Shown here: piece after piece, positions 1 to 14,085 of the stretch
Layout of the letters: every line of letters begins with the position of its first letter
How positions within the stretch are numbered: the first letter of the stretch is position 1
NCBI GenBank assembly: GCA_945910005.1
Contig: CAMDTW010000240.1
Span: 62,001-126,000 of the forward strand
Source: Isoperla grammatica
Taxonomy: Eukaryota; Arthropoda; Insecta; Plecoptera; Perlodidae
Direction: 5' to 3'
Length of the DNA: 64,000 nt
The notes under the pieces: generated by a model
The model's database searches: none
Told to the model about the DNA's origin: nothing
The model's input: the letters and a program-made list of their open reading frames with translations, nothing else
Program-made: the position numbers and the translations under genes

Positions 1-2510
1 ACCGTCTCTTTTTAAAAACACACATTACCAAATGTACACAATTTGATTGGCGAAAGTTCCGGGACAAAATCGAAAATTTTTAGTTGTGTAGTTGGTCAAA
101 AGGTAAGCGCTGGATACTGTCGAAAAAAAAGTCGAAAAAGTTCACAAGGGCGAGGGGGATGACTGTTTTAAGAAAAAACACGTAAATTGTAGGGTTGTGC
201 ACATGTTCATTTTAAACTCGCCAAAAGGGGTAGAAATAATGGGAATAGGAAAATTCAAGTTTTACCGTTTGAAAGGTGATTAAATTTCCGCAAAGTTGGT
301 GTGGGTTGCAAGGGTCGCGGGGGGTCCGGGGGGGAGGGGGGGGCCGGGGGGGGGAGAGCGCGTGGATTACCATAGAACGGCCGTGAGGGTGTGGCTTAGC
401 GTAGTATAATTAGCAGACAAGTTCCGCGTACCGCGGCCTTGAGCCGCTAAACCTTGTACGACTGCGTGTTATAGACATTTGGATACTTTAAAAAAAAAAT
501 TTGAAAAAATTTGAAAAAAAAAAAAATTTTGATGTTAAAAAAAAAATATTGTTTAAAAAAAAAATTAAAGTACAAAAAGTATATACATCATGTTAAACTG
601 TCGTGGGTACTTACAAAGAGAAAGAAACTTGAAATTTGTATGTTCTGAAAAAAAAAAAAAAAAAAATTCATGTTGAAAAATTTCCAAGTGTTTGAAAAAT
701 TTTCAAGTACCCCACTTTTTGGAAAACTTGAAAAAGTTGAAAAAATGAAGAAATAAAAATTTTGGTAAAAAATTATTTCATGTTGAAAATTTTGTAAGTG
801 TTGGACTTGAACTCTGTATGCTAGCCACAACATTGGGTAATTTATCCTATATGCATCGTGTAACACGGGCGCCTATAAAAAGTCCGGGTTGAGATTTTTA
901 GGTGATTTAAAGATCTCGTATATTTAATATTGAATTCCTTTTTATTTAAAAGTTGACAGAAAGTCTGTAAGTCATACAGGTCGCCTACAATAAGCCATTA
1001 AGGCCAAATGTGCGTGTCGAAATTGATCATCTTGAGATTACATCAATGTATACGGCACCCCACCGTCGTCGTGTTTTGAGCTTTTTTGATAAAATAAAAA
1101 CTAAACATATTTCATTAAGAATGTCAAAAAGTAATTCCGAAGAAAAATTCCGAAAAAATTCATAACAAATTCGTACTTTTGGCGGTCAAAGACCAAAAAG
1201 TTGCATTCCCGCACGTTCAAAAGCTTCCAGGTACGTCCCGGTAAATGTGGCGTCAACAAAATGCACATGTAAAGAAAGGTATTGAAACGCACTTTCAGAT
1301 GATATCAAAATGGATTGTCCAATTTCAAAACGGGACATTTGGGGGACGTTCTAAGGCGAAAATTAAAAAATCAAAATTACACATTTGTCCAGAGTCGCCA
1401 AGACATGTATGAGAACAAACGTGCCAGGGTACGTCACGGTACGTTCAATATGTCGTCAAAAGCCACGTGAGTTCAAAATACTGGCAAAAAAAAATAAAAA
1501 AAAATTCCAACATGCTTTTTTTGAACATTAAAAAATTCTCATTTACAACTTCCGGCAAAAACACGGCACGGATGTAATCCGTTAAAGTACCGTAACTCGG
1601 ACACCCGTTAAGATCTATTTTCAAAAGTAACGTTTTTATATAGAAAAAAGCCCATTTAATAATACTAAACACAATTTTGTATTTGATGACATTTTTAAAA
1701 CACTTTTAATATACAAAAACAAAACTTTTGTATACGTGTTTTTAGATCGCCGGGAAAAGTGCGTTGCGCGAACGTCTGTCATTCGGTTTAGGGGTGACTT
1801 TTAAAAAATGTTTTTTCATCCCCTTGTACGGGCAACTATTCAGCATCTGAATTTACAATAAAATCCCGGTCCTTTTTTTTTAATTTTGAAAAAAAAAATC
1901 AAAACTGAGACCATGTTTCGAAAAATAGAAAAGTGCCCATAACTTTTGATCCGGGACGAAATTAAAAAAAGTGACCCCTAAGTCGCGGCGTATTTAAACC
2001 TTCATTACGATGAAAAAGTCAAAAAAATTTGCAAAAAAAATATGTGGGAGAAAAGTGCTAACAGCCGATTTCAACGGCCGACGGTACCAAATGTACACAA
2101 ATTGATTGGCGAAAGTTCCGGGACAAATTCGAAAATTTTTAGTTGTGTAGTTGGTCAAAAGGTAAGCGCTGGATACTGTCGAGAAAAAAGTCGAAAAAGT
2201 TGATAGGGGCGAGGGGGATGACTGTTTTAAGAAAAAACACCAACATTGTAGGGTTGTGCACATTGTCATTTTAAACTCGTCAAAAGGGGTAGAAATAATG
2301 GGAAAAGTGAAAATCTAAAAATACCGTTGAAAAGGTGATTAAATTTCCGCAAAGTTGGTGTGGGTTGCAAGGGTCGCGGGGGGTCCGGGGGGGAGGGGGG
2401 GGCCGGGGGGGGGAGAGCGCGTGGAATACCATAGAACGGCCGTGAGGGTGTGGCTTAGCGTACTATTACTAGCAGACAAGTTCCGCGTACCGCGGCCTTG
2501 AGCCGCTATA
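1..2510. repeat. Segmental duplication copy A1 (twin at 8,283)
   Basis: This stretch is repeated at 8,283-10,792 with an offset of exactly 8,282 bases, essentially base for base wherever I compared, including A-run lengths and private variants such as tgtatgttctg at 640 and tgctagccacaac at 820. The match starts at or before the window edge and ends just after the G-rich block, near 2,510. Confidence 0.85.
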
Positions 2511-4589
2511 CCTTTTTGCGACTTCGTGTTTGTTTGGGACATTTGGATACTTTAAAAAAAAAATTTGAAAAAAATTGAAAAAAAAAAAAAAAAAAAATTG
2601 AAAAAAAAAATTTGATGTGAAAAAAAAAATATTGTTGGGAAAAAATTAAAGTACAAAAAGTATATACATCATGTTAAACGATCGTGGGTACTTGTAGAAA
2701 GAAAGAAACTTGAAATTTGTGTGAATCAGAAAAATAAAAAAAAAAAAAAATTCATGTTGAAAAATTTCCAAGTGTTTGAAAAATTTTCAAGTACCCCACT
2801 TTTTGGACAACTTGAAAAAGTTGAAAAAATGAAAAAATTAAAATTTTGGTGAAAAATTATTTCATGTTGAAAATTTTCTAAGTGTTGAACTTGAACTCTG
2901 TATGCTATGCCACAACATTGGGCAATTTATCCGATATGCATCGTGTAACACGGGCGCCTATAAAAAGTCCGGGAAGAGCTTTTTAGTTGATTTAAAGATC
3001 TCGTATATTTAATATTGAATCCCTTTTTATTTAAAAGTTGACAGAAAGTCTGTAAGTCATACAGGTCGCCTACAATAAGCCATTAAGGCCAAATGTGCGT
3101 GTCGAAATTGATCATCTTGAGATTACATCAATGTATACGGCACCCCACCGTCGTCGTGTTTTGAGCTTTTTTGATAAAATAAAAACTATGCATATTTTAT
3201 AAAGAGTGTAAAAAAGTAATTCCGAAGAAAAATTCCGAAAAAATTCATAACAAATTCGTACTTTGGTCGGTCAAAAACAAAAAAGTTGCATTCCCGCACG
3301 TTCAAAAGCTTCCAGGTACGTCCCGGTAAATGTGGCGTCAACAAAATGCACATGTAAAGAAAGGTATTGAAACGCACTTTCAGATGATATCAAAATGGAT
3401 TGTCCAATTTCAAAACGGGACATTTGGGGGACGTTCTAAGGCGAAAATTAAAAAATCAAAATTACACATTTGTCCAGAGTCGCCAAGACATGTATGAGAA
3501 CAAACGTGCCAGGGTACGTCACGGTACGTTCAATATGTCGTCAAAAGCCACGTGAGTTCAAAATACTGGCAAAAAAAAATAAAAAAAATTCCAACATGCT
3601 TTTTTTGAACATTAAAAAATTCTCATTTACAACTTCCGGCAAAAACACGGCACGGATGTAATCCGTTAAAGTACCGTAACTCGGACACCCGTAAAGATCT
3701 ATTTTCAAAAGTAACGTTTTTATATAGAAAAAAGCCCATTTAATAATACTAAACACAATTTTGTATTTGATGACATTTTTAAAACACTTTTAATATACAA
3801 AAACAAAACTTTTGTATGCGTGTTTTTAGATCGCCGGAAAAAGTGCGTTGCGCGAACGTCTGTCATTCGGTTTAGGGGTGACTTTTCGAAAATGTTTTTT
3901 CATCCCCCTGTACGGGCAACTATTCAGCATCCGAAAAAAGAATAAAATACCGGTCCTTTTTTTTTAATTTAAAAAAAAAAAATGAAAACTGAGACCGTGT
4001 TTCAAAAAATAGAAAAGTGCCCATAACTTTTGATCCGGGACGAAATTCAAAAATTTGTTCGACTCGTCCGGACAAATCCACAAGACCTTTAAGATGATAA
4101 AGTCAAAAAAATTCGGAAAAAAAAAATGTGGGAGGAAATCTGTACCCAACGATTTTTTCGGCCGACGGTACCAAACGTACACAAATTGATTGGCGAAAGT
4201 TCCGGGACAAATTCGAAAATTTTTTGTTGTGTAGTTGCCCAAAAGGTAAGCGCTGGATACTGTCGAAAAAAAAGTCGAAAAAGTTGATAGGGGCGAGGGG
4301 GATGACCGTTTTAAGAAAAAACACCAACATTGTAGTGTTTCGCACATTGTCATTTTAAACTCGTCAAAAGGGGTAGAAATAATGGGAATAGGGAAATTCA
4401 AGTTTTACCGTTTGAAAGGTGATAAAATTGCCGCAAAGTTGGTGTGGGTTGCAAGGGTCGCGGGGGGTCCGGGGGGGAGGGGGGGGGCCGGGGGGGGGGA
4501 GAGCGCGTGGAATACCATAGAACGGCCGTGAGGGTGTGGCTTAGCGTACTATTACTAGCAGACAAGTTCCGCGTACCGCGGCCTTGAGC

Positions 4590-6655
4590 CGCTATACCTT
4601 GTACGACTGCGTGTTATAGACATTTGGGTCCTTTTAAAAAATAATTGAAAAAAAAAAAAAAATTGAAAAAAAAAATTTTTGATGTGAGAAAAAAAAAATT
4701 GTAAAAAAAAATTAAAGTACAAAAAGTATATACATCATGTTAAACTGTCGTGTGTACTTGTAGAAAGAAAGAAACTTGAAATTTGTGTGATTCTGTAAAA
4801 AAAAAAAAAAATTCATGTTGAAAAATTTCCAAGTGTTTGAAAAATTTTCAAGTACCCCACTTTTTGGAAAACTTGAAAAAGTTGAAAAAATGAAAAAGTT
4901 AAAATTTTGGTAAAAAATTATTTCATGTTGAAAATTTTGTAAGTGTTGAACTTGAACTCTGTATGCTATGCCACAACATTGGGCAATTTATCCTATATGC
5001 ATCGTGTAACACGGGCGCCTATAAAAAGTCCGGGTTGAGATTTTTAGGTGATTTAAAGATCTCGTATATTTAATATTGAATCCCTTTTTATTTAAAAGTT
5101 GACAGAAAGTCTGTAAGTCATACCTAGCGCTCACAATAAGCCATTAAGGCCAAATGTGCGTGTCAAAATTGATCATCTTGAGATTACATCAATGTATACG
5201 GCACCCCACCGTCGTCGTGTTTTGAGCTTTTTTGATAAAATAAAAACTAAACATATTTCATTAAGAATGTAAAAAAGTAATTCCGAAGAAAAATTCCGAA
5301 AAAATTCATAACAAATTGGTACTTTGTTCGGTCAAAAACAAAAAAGTTGCATTCCCGCACGTTCAAAAGCTTCCCGGTACGTACCGGTAAATGTGGCGTC
5401 AACAAAATGCACATGTAAAGAAAGGTGATAAAACGCACTTTCAGATGATACCAAAATGGATTGTCCGAATTCAAAACGGGACATTTGAGGGACGTTCTAA
5501 AACGAAACATTAAAAATCAAAATCACACAATTACCCCGGTTCGCTCAGACATGTATGAGAAAAAACGGTCCAGGGTACGTCCGGGTACGTTCAAATTGTT
5601 GTAAATAGCCACGGGAGTTCATAAAAGTTGTCAAAAAAATTTAAAAAAAATTCCAACATGCTTTTTTTCAACATTCAAAAATTCTCATTTACAACTTCCG
5701 GCAAAAACACGGCACGGATGTAATCCGTTAAAGTACCGTAACTCGGACACCCGTAAAGATCTATTTTCAAAAGTAACGTTTTTGTATAGAAAAAAGTCCA
5801 TTTATTAATACTAAACACAATTTTGTATTTGATGACATTTTTAAAACACTTTTAATATACAAAAACAAAAATTTTGTATGCGTGTTTTTAGATCGCCGGA
5901 AAAAGTGCGTTGCGCGAACGTCTGTCATTCGGTTTAGGGGTGACTTTTCGAAAATGTTTTTTCATCCCCTTGTACGGGCAACTATTCAGCATCCGAAAAT
6001 AGAATAAAATCCCGGTCCTTTTTTTTTAAATAAAAAAAAAAAAATCAAAACTGAGACCGTGTTTCGAAAAATACAAAAGTGCCCATAACTTTTGATCCGG
6101 GACGAAATTCAAAAATTTGACCGACTATAGTGGTCTAATGTCAATGTTCATAACGATGAAAAAGTCAAAAAATTTAAAAACAAAAAACTGTGGGCAAGAA
6201 GTGTGTTCGTCTGATTTTATTTTCGGACGGTACCAAATGTACACAATTTGATTGGCGAAAGTTCCGGGACAAATTAAAAAATTTTTAGTTGTGTAGTTGG
6301 TCAAAAGGTAAGCGCTGGATACTGTCGAGAAAAAAGTCGAAAAAGTTGATAGGGGCGAGGGGGATGACCGTTTTAAGAAAAAACACCAACATTGTAGGGT
6401 TGTGCACATAGTCATTTTAAACTCGTCAAAAGGGGTAGAAATAATGGGAATAGGGAAATTCAAGTTTTACCGTTTGAAAGGTGATAAAATTGCCGCAAAG
6501 TTGGTGTGGGTTGCAAGGGTCGCGGGGGGTCCGGGGGGGAGGGGGGGGCCGGGGGGGGGAGAGCGCGTGGAATACCATAGAACGGCCGTGAGGGTGTGGC
6601 TTAGCGTACTATTACTAGCAGACAAGTTCCGCGTACCGCGGCCTTGAGCCGCTAA
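4590..6655. repeat. Segmental duplication copy B1 (twin at 10,786)
   Basis: This stretch is repeated at about 10,786-12,851 with an offset of 6,196. Shared private variants include acatttgggtcctttt at 4,620, catacctagcgctcac at 5,120 and the segment gactatagtggtctaatg at 6,122. The match ends beside the G-rich block of the next unit. Confidence 0.85.
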
Positions 6656-8282
6656 ACCTTTTACGACTTCGTGTTACAGACATTTGGATACTTAGAAAAA
6701 AAAATTTGAAAAAAATTGAAAAAAAAAAAAAAAAAAATGTAAAAAAAAAAATTTTGATGTGAAAAAAAAAATATTGTAAAAAAAAATTAAAGTACAAAAA
6801 GTATATACATCATGTTAAACTGTCGTGGGTACTTACAAAGAGAAAGAAACTTGAAATTTGTGTGATTTTGAAAAAAAAAAAAAAATTCATGTTGAAAAAT
6901 TTCCAAGTGTTTGAAAAATTTTCAAGTACCCCACTTTTTGGAAAACTTGAAAAAGTTGAAAAAATGAAAAAATTAAAATTTAGGTAAAAAATTATTTCAT
7001 GTTGAAAAAAAAATTTGTAAGTGTTGAACTTGAACGCTGTATGCTATGCCACAACATTGGGCAATTTATCCTATATGCATCGTGTAACACGGGCGCCTAT
7101 AAAAAGTTCGGGTTGAGATTTTTAGGTGATTTAAAGATCTCGTATATTTAATATTGAATCCCTTTTTATTTAAAAGTTGACAGAAAGTCTGTAAGTCATA
7201 CAGGTCACCTACAATAAGCCATTAAGGCCAAATGTGCGTGTCGAAATTGATCATCTTGAGATTACATCAATGTATACGGCACCCCACCGTCGTCGTGTTT
7301 TGAGCTTTTTTGATAAAATAAAAACTAAACATATTTCATTAAGAATGTCAAAAAGTAATTCCGAAGAAAAATTCCGAAAAAATTCATAACAAATTCGTAC
7401 TTTGGTCGGTCAAAAACAAAAAAGTTGCATTCCCGCACGTTCAAAAGCTTCCCGGTACGTACCGGTAAATGTGGCGTCAACAAAATGCACATGTAAAGAA
7501 AGGTATTGAAACACACTCTCAGATGATATCAAAATAATTTGTCCAATTACAAAACCATACATTTGGGGGACGTTCTAAAATTAAAATTAAAAATAAAAAT
7601 TACACATTTGTCCAGAGTCGCCAAGACATGTATGAGAAAAAACGGTCAAGGGTACGTCCGGGTACAATTAAATTGTTGCAAATAGTCACGGGAGTTCATA
7701 AAAGTTGTCAAAAAAAATAAAAAAAAATTCCAACTTGCTTTTTTTCAACATTAAAAAATTCTCATTTACAAATTCCGGCAAAAACACGGCACGGATGTAA
7801 TCCGTTAAAGTACCGTTACTCGGACACCCGTAAAGATCTATTTTCAAAAGTAACGTTTTTGTTTAGAAAAAAGTCCATTTATTAATACTAAACACAATTT
7901 TGTATTTAATGCCGTTTTTAAAACACTTTTAATATACAAAAACAAAAATTTTGTATGCGTGTTTTTAGATCGCCGGAAAAAGTGCGTTGCGCGAACGTCT
8001 GTCATTCGGTTTAGGGGTGACTTTTCGAAAAAATTTTTTCATCCCCCTGTACGGGCAACTATTCAGCATCCGAAAAAAGAATAAAATCCCGGTCCTTTTT
8101 TTTTAGTTTTGAAAAAAAAAATCAAAACTGAGACCGTGTTTCAAAAAATAGAAAAGTGCCCATAACTTTTGATCCGGGACGAAATTCAAAAATTTGTTCG
8201 ACCATAATCAGGTTTTTCCCAAATGTGTTCTTATGAAAAAGTCAAAAAATATATTACCCTTAAAATGTGGGAGAAAATCTGT

Positions 8283-10792
8283 ACCGTCTCTTTTTAAAAA
8301 CACACATTACCAAATGTACACAATTTGATTGGCGAAAGTTCCGGGACAAAATCGAAAATTTTTAGTTGTGTAGTTGGTCAAAAGGTAAGCGCTGGATACT
8401 GTCGAAAAAAAAGTCGAAAAAGTTCACAAGGGCGAGGGGGATGACTGTTTTAAGAAAAAACACGTAAATTGTAGGGTTGTGCACATGTTCATTTTAAACT
8501 CGCCAAAAGGGGTAGAAATAATGGGAATAGGAAAATTCAAGTTTTACCGTTTGAAAGGTGATTAAATTTCCGCAAAGTTGGTGTGGGTTGCAAGGGTCGC
8601 GGGGGGTCCGGGGGGGAGGGGGGGGCCGGGGGGGGGAGAGCGCGTGGATTACCATAGAACGGCCGTGAGGGTGTGGCTTAGCGTAGTATAATTAGCAGAC
8701 AAGTTCCGCGTACCGCGGCCTTGAGCCGCTAAACCTTGTACGACTGCGTGTTATAGACATTTGGATACTTTAAAAAAAAAATTTGAAAAAATTTGAAAAA
8801 AAAAAAAATTTTGATGTTAAAAAAAAAATATTGTTTAAAAAAAAAATTAAAGTACAAAAAGTATATACATCATGTTAAACTGTCGTGGGTACTTACAAAG
8901 AGAAAGAAACTTGAAATTTGTATGTTCTGAAAAAAAAAAAAAAAAAAATTCATGTTGAAAAATTTCCAAGTGTTTGAAAAATTTTCAAGTACCCCACTTT
9001 TTGGAAAACTTGAAAAAGTTGAAAAAATGAAGAAATAAAAATTTTGGTAAAAAATTATTTCATGTTGAAAATTTTGTAAGTGTTGGACTTGAACTCTGTA
9101 TGCTAGCCACAACATTGGGTAATTTATCCTATATGCATCGTGTAACACGGGCGCCTATAAAAAGTCCGGGTTGAGATTTTTAGGTGATTTAAAGATCTCG
9201 TATATTTAATATTGAATTCCTTTTTATTTAAAAGTTGACAGAAAGTCTGTAAGTCATACAGGTCGCCTACAATAAGCCATTAAGGCCAAATGTGCGTGTC
9301 GAAATTGATCATCTTGAGATTACATCAATGTATACGGCACCCCACCGTCGTCGTGTTTTGAGCTTTTTTGATAAAATAAAAACTAAACATATTTCATTAA
9401 GAATGTCAAAAAGTAATTCCGAAGAAAAATTCCGAAAAAATTCATAACAAATTCGTACTTTTGGCGGTCAAAGACCAAAAAGTTGCATTCCCGCACGTTC
9501 AAAAGCTTCCAGGTACGTCCCGGTAAATGTGGCGTCAACAAAATGCACATGTAAAGAAAGGTATTGAAACGCACTTTCAGATGATATCAAAATGGATTGT
9601 CCAATTTCAAAACGGGACATTTGGGGGACGTTCTAAGGCGAAAATTAAAAAATCAAAATTACACATTTGTCCAGAGTCGCCAAGACATGTATGAGAACAA
9701 ACGTGCCAGGGTACGTCACGGTACGTTCAATATGTCGTCAAAAGCCACGTGAGTTCAAAATACTGGCAAAAAAAAATAAAAAAAAATTCCAACATGCTTT
9801 TTTTGAACATTAAAAAATTCTCATTTACAACTTCCGGCAAAAACACGGCACGGATGTAATCCGTTAAAGTACCGTAACTCGGACACCCGTTAAGATCTAT
9901 TTTCAAAAGTAACGTTTTTATATAGAAAAAAGCCCATTTAATAATACTAAACACAATTTTGTATTTGATGACATTTTTAAAACACTTTTAATATACAAAA
10001 ACAAAACTTTTGTATACGTGTTTTTAGATCGCCGGGAAAAGTGCGTTGCGCGAACGTCTGTCATTCGGTTTAGGGGTGACTTTTAAAAAATGTTTTTTCA
10101 TCCCCTTGTACGGGCAACTATTCAGCATCTGAATTTACAATAAAATCCCGGTCCTTTTTTTTTAATTTTGAAAAAAAAAATCAAAACTGAGACCATGTTT
10201 CGAAAAATAGAAAAGTGCCCATAACTTTTGATCCGGGACGAAATTAAAAAAAGTGACCCCTAAGTCGCGGCGTATTTAAACCTTCATTACGATGAAAAAG
10301 TCAAAAAAATTTGCAAAAAAAATATGTGGGAGAAAAGTGCTAACAGCCGATTTCAACGGCCGACGGTACCAAATGTACACAAATTGATTGGCGAAAGTTC
10401 CGGGACAAATTCGAAAATTTTTAGTTGTGTAGTTGGTCAAAAGGTAAGCGCTGGATACTGTCGAGAAAAAAGTCGAAAAAGTTGATAGGGGCGAGGGGGA
10501 TGACTGTTTTAAGAAAAAACACCAACATTGTAGGGTTGTGCACATTGTCATTTTAAACTCGTCAAAAGGGGTAGAAATAATGGGAAAAGTGAAAATCTAA
10601 AAATACCGTTGAAAAGGTGATTAAATTTCCGCAAAGTTGGTGTGGGTTGCAAGGGTCGCGGGGGGTCCGGGGGGGAGGGGGGGGCCGGGGGGGGGAGAGC
10701 GCGTGGAATACCATAGAACGGCCGTGAGGGTGTGGCTTAGCGTACTATTACTAGCAGACAAGTTCCGCGTACCGCGGCCTTGAGCCGCTATA
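8283..10792. repeat. Segmental duplication copy A2
   Basis: Second copy of the 1-2,510 segment, offset +8,282. Its right end lies between the G-rich block and the word gagccgctatacct. Beyond that point the sequence follows a different older unit (see copy B2), so the twin relationship switches offset here by 2,086 bases, one satellite unit. Confidence 0.85.
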
Positions 10793-12851
10793 CCTTGTAC
10801 GACTGCGTGTTATAGACATTTGGGTCCTTTTAAAAAATAATTGAAAAAAAAAAAAAAATTGAAAAAAAAAATTTTTGATGTGAGAAAAAAAAAATTGTAA
10901 AAAAAAATTAAAGTACAAAAAGTATATACATCATGTTAAACTGTCGTGTGTACTTGTAGAAAGAAAGAAACTTGAAATTTGTGTGATTCTGTAAAAAAAA
11001 AAAAAAATTCATGTTGAAAAATTTCCAAGTGTTTGAAAAATTTTCAAGTACCCCACTTTTTGGAAAACTTGAAAAAGTTGAAAAAATGAAAAAGTTAAAA
11101 TTTTGGTAAAAAATTATTTCATGTTGAAAATTTTGTAAGTGTTGAACTTGAACTCTGTATGCTATGCCACAACATTGGGCAATTTATCCTATATGCATCG
11201 TGTAACACGGGCGCCTATAAAAAGTCCGGGTTGAGATTTTTAGGTGATTTAAAGATCTCGTATATTTAATATTGAATCCCTTTTTATTTAAAAGTTGACA
11301 GAAAGTCTGTAAGTCATACCTAGCGCTCACAATAAGCCATTAAGGCCAAATGTGCGTGTCAAAATTGATCATCTTGAGATTACATCAATGTATACGGCAC
11401 CCCACCGTCGTCGTGTTTTGAGCTTTTTTGATAAAATAAAAACTAAACATATTTCATTAAGAATGTAAAAAAGTAATTCCGAAGAAAAATTCCGAAAAAA
11501 TTCATAACAAATTGGTACTTTGTTCGGTCAAAAACAAAAAAGTTGCATTCCCGCACGTTCAAAAGCTTCCCGGTACGTACCGGTAAATGTGGCGTCAACA
11601 AAATGCACATGTAAAGAAAGGTGATAAAACGCACTTTCAGATGATACCAAAATGGATTGTCCGAATTCAAAACGGGACATTTGAGGGACGTTCTAAAACG
11701 AAACATTAAAAATCAAAATCACACAATTACCCCGGTTCGCTCAGACATGTATGAGAAAAAACGGTCCAGGGTACGTCCGGGTACGTTCAAATTGTTGTAA
11801 ATAGCCACGGGAGTTCATAAAAGTTGTCAAAAAAATTTAAAAAAAATTCCAACATGCTTTTTTTCAACATTCAAAAATTCTCATTTACAACTTCCGGCAA
11901 AAACACGGCACGGATGTAATCCGTTAAAGTACCGTAACTCGGACACCCGTAAAGATCTATTTTCAAAAGTAACGTTTTTGTATAGAAAAAAGTCCATTTA
12001 TTAATACTAAACACAATTTTGTATTTGATGACATTTTTAAAACACTTTTAATATACAAAAACAAAAATTTTGTATGCGTGTTTTTAGATCGCCGGAAAAA
12101 GTGCGTTGCGCGAACGTCTGTCATTCGGTTTAGGGGTGACTTTTCGAAAATGTTTTTTCATCCCCTTGTACGGGCAACTATTCAGCATCCGAAAATAGAA
12201 TAAAATCCCGGTCCTTTTTTTTTAAATAAAAAAAAAAAAATCAAAACTGAGACCGTGTTTCGAAAAATACAAAAGTGCCCATAACTTTTGATCCGGGACG
12301 AAATTCAAAAATTTGACCGACTATAGTGGTCTAATGTCAATGTTCATAACGATGAAAAAGTCAAAAAATTTAAAAACAAAAAACTGTGGGCAAGAAGTGT
12401 GTTCGTCTGATTTTATTTTCGGACGGTACCAAATGTACACAATTTGATTGGCGAAAGTTCCGGGACAAATTAAAAAATTTTTAGTTGTGTAGTTGGTCAA
12501 AAGGTAAGCGCTGGATACTGTCGAGAAAAAAGTCGAAAAAGTTGATAGGGGCGAGGGGGATGACCGTTTTAAGAAAAAACACCAACATTGTAGGGTTGTG
12601 CACATAGTCATTTTAAACTCGTCAAAAGGGGTAGAAATAATGGGAATAGGGAAATTCAAGTTTTACCGTTTGAAAGGTGATAAAATTGCCGCAAAGTTGG
12701 TGTGGGTTGCAAGGGTCGCGGGGGGTCCGGGGGGGAGGGGGGGGGCCGGGGGGGGGAGAGCGCGTGGAATACCATAGAACGGCCGTGAGGGTGTGGCTTA
12801 GCGTACTATTACTAGCAGACAAGTTCCGCGTACCGCGGCCTTGAGCCGCTA
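10786..12851. repeat. Segmental duplication copy B2
   Basis: Second copy of 4,590-6,655, offset +6,196. Together with copy A2 it shows that 8,283-12,851 equals 1-6,655 with one whole 2.09 kb unit removed. Confidence 0.85.
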
Positions 12852-14085
12852 AACCTTGTACGACTGCGTGTTGCAGACATTTGGATACTTTTAAAAAAAA
12901 ATTTGAAAAAAAAAAAAAAAAAAAATTTAAAAAAAAATTTGTAATGTGAAAAAAAAAATGATTGAAAAAAAAAATGAAAGTTCAAAAAGTATATACATCA
13001 TGTTAAACTGTCGTGGGTACTTGTAGAAAGAAAGAAACTTGAAATTGTGGGATTCTGAAAAAGAAAAAAAAAATTCATGTTGAAAAATTTCCAAGTGTTT
13101 GAAAAATTTTCAAGTACCCCACTTTTTGGAAAACTTAAAAAAAGGTGAAAAAATGAAAAAATTAAAATAATGGTAAAAAATTATTTCATGTTGAAAATTT
13201 TTAAAGTGTTGGAACTTGAACTCTATATGCTATGCTACAACATTGGGCAATTTATCCTATATGCATCGTGTAACACGGGCGCCTATAAAAAGTCCGGGTT
13301 GAGCTTTTTAGGTGATTTAAAGATCTCGTATATTTAATATTGAATCACGATTTATTTAAAAGTTAACACAAAGTCTGTATGTCATACCTAGCGCCCACAA
13401 TAAGCCATTAAGGCCAAATGTGCGTGTCGAAATTGATCATCTTGAGATTACATCAATGTATACGGCACCCCACCGTCGTCGTGTTTTGAGTTTTTTTGAT
13501 AAAATAAAAACTAAACATATTTCATAAAGAATGTCAAAAAGTAATTCCGAAGAAAAATTCCGAAAAAATTCATAACAAATTCGTACTTTGGGCGGTCAAA
13601 GACGAAAAAGTTGGTATTCCGCACGGTTAAAAGCTTCCCGGTACGTCCCGGTAAATGTGGCGTCAACAAAATTCACATGTTAAGAAAGGTATTGAAACGC
13701 ACTTTCAGATAATACCAAAATGGTTTGTCCAATTTTAAAACGGGACATTTGAGGGCCGTTCTAAAATTAAAATTAAAAATAAAAATAACAAAAATAAGTG
13801 TTACACATCAAAAATAGCCGAAACGGTAAGTGCCCGGTACGTCCGGGTACGTTCAATATAACGGCAACAGTCATGGGAACGGAAAAACGGGAGATGAAAA
13901 ATAAGAAAAAATTCCAACATGCCTTTTTTCAACATTAAAAAATTCTCATTTACAACTTCCGGCAAAAACACGGCACGGATGTAATCCGTTAAAGTACCGT
14001 AACTCGGACACCCGTAAAGATCTATTTTCAAAAGTAACGTTTTTGTATAGAAAACAGTCCATTTATCAATACTAAACACAATTTT

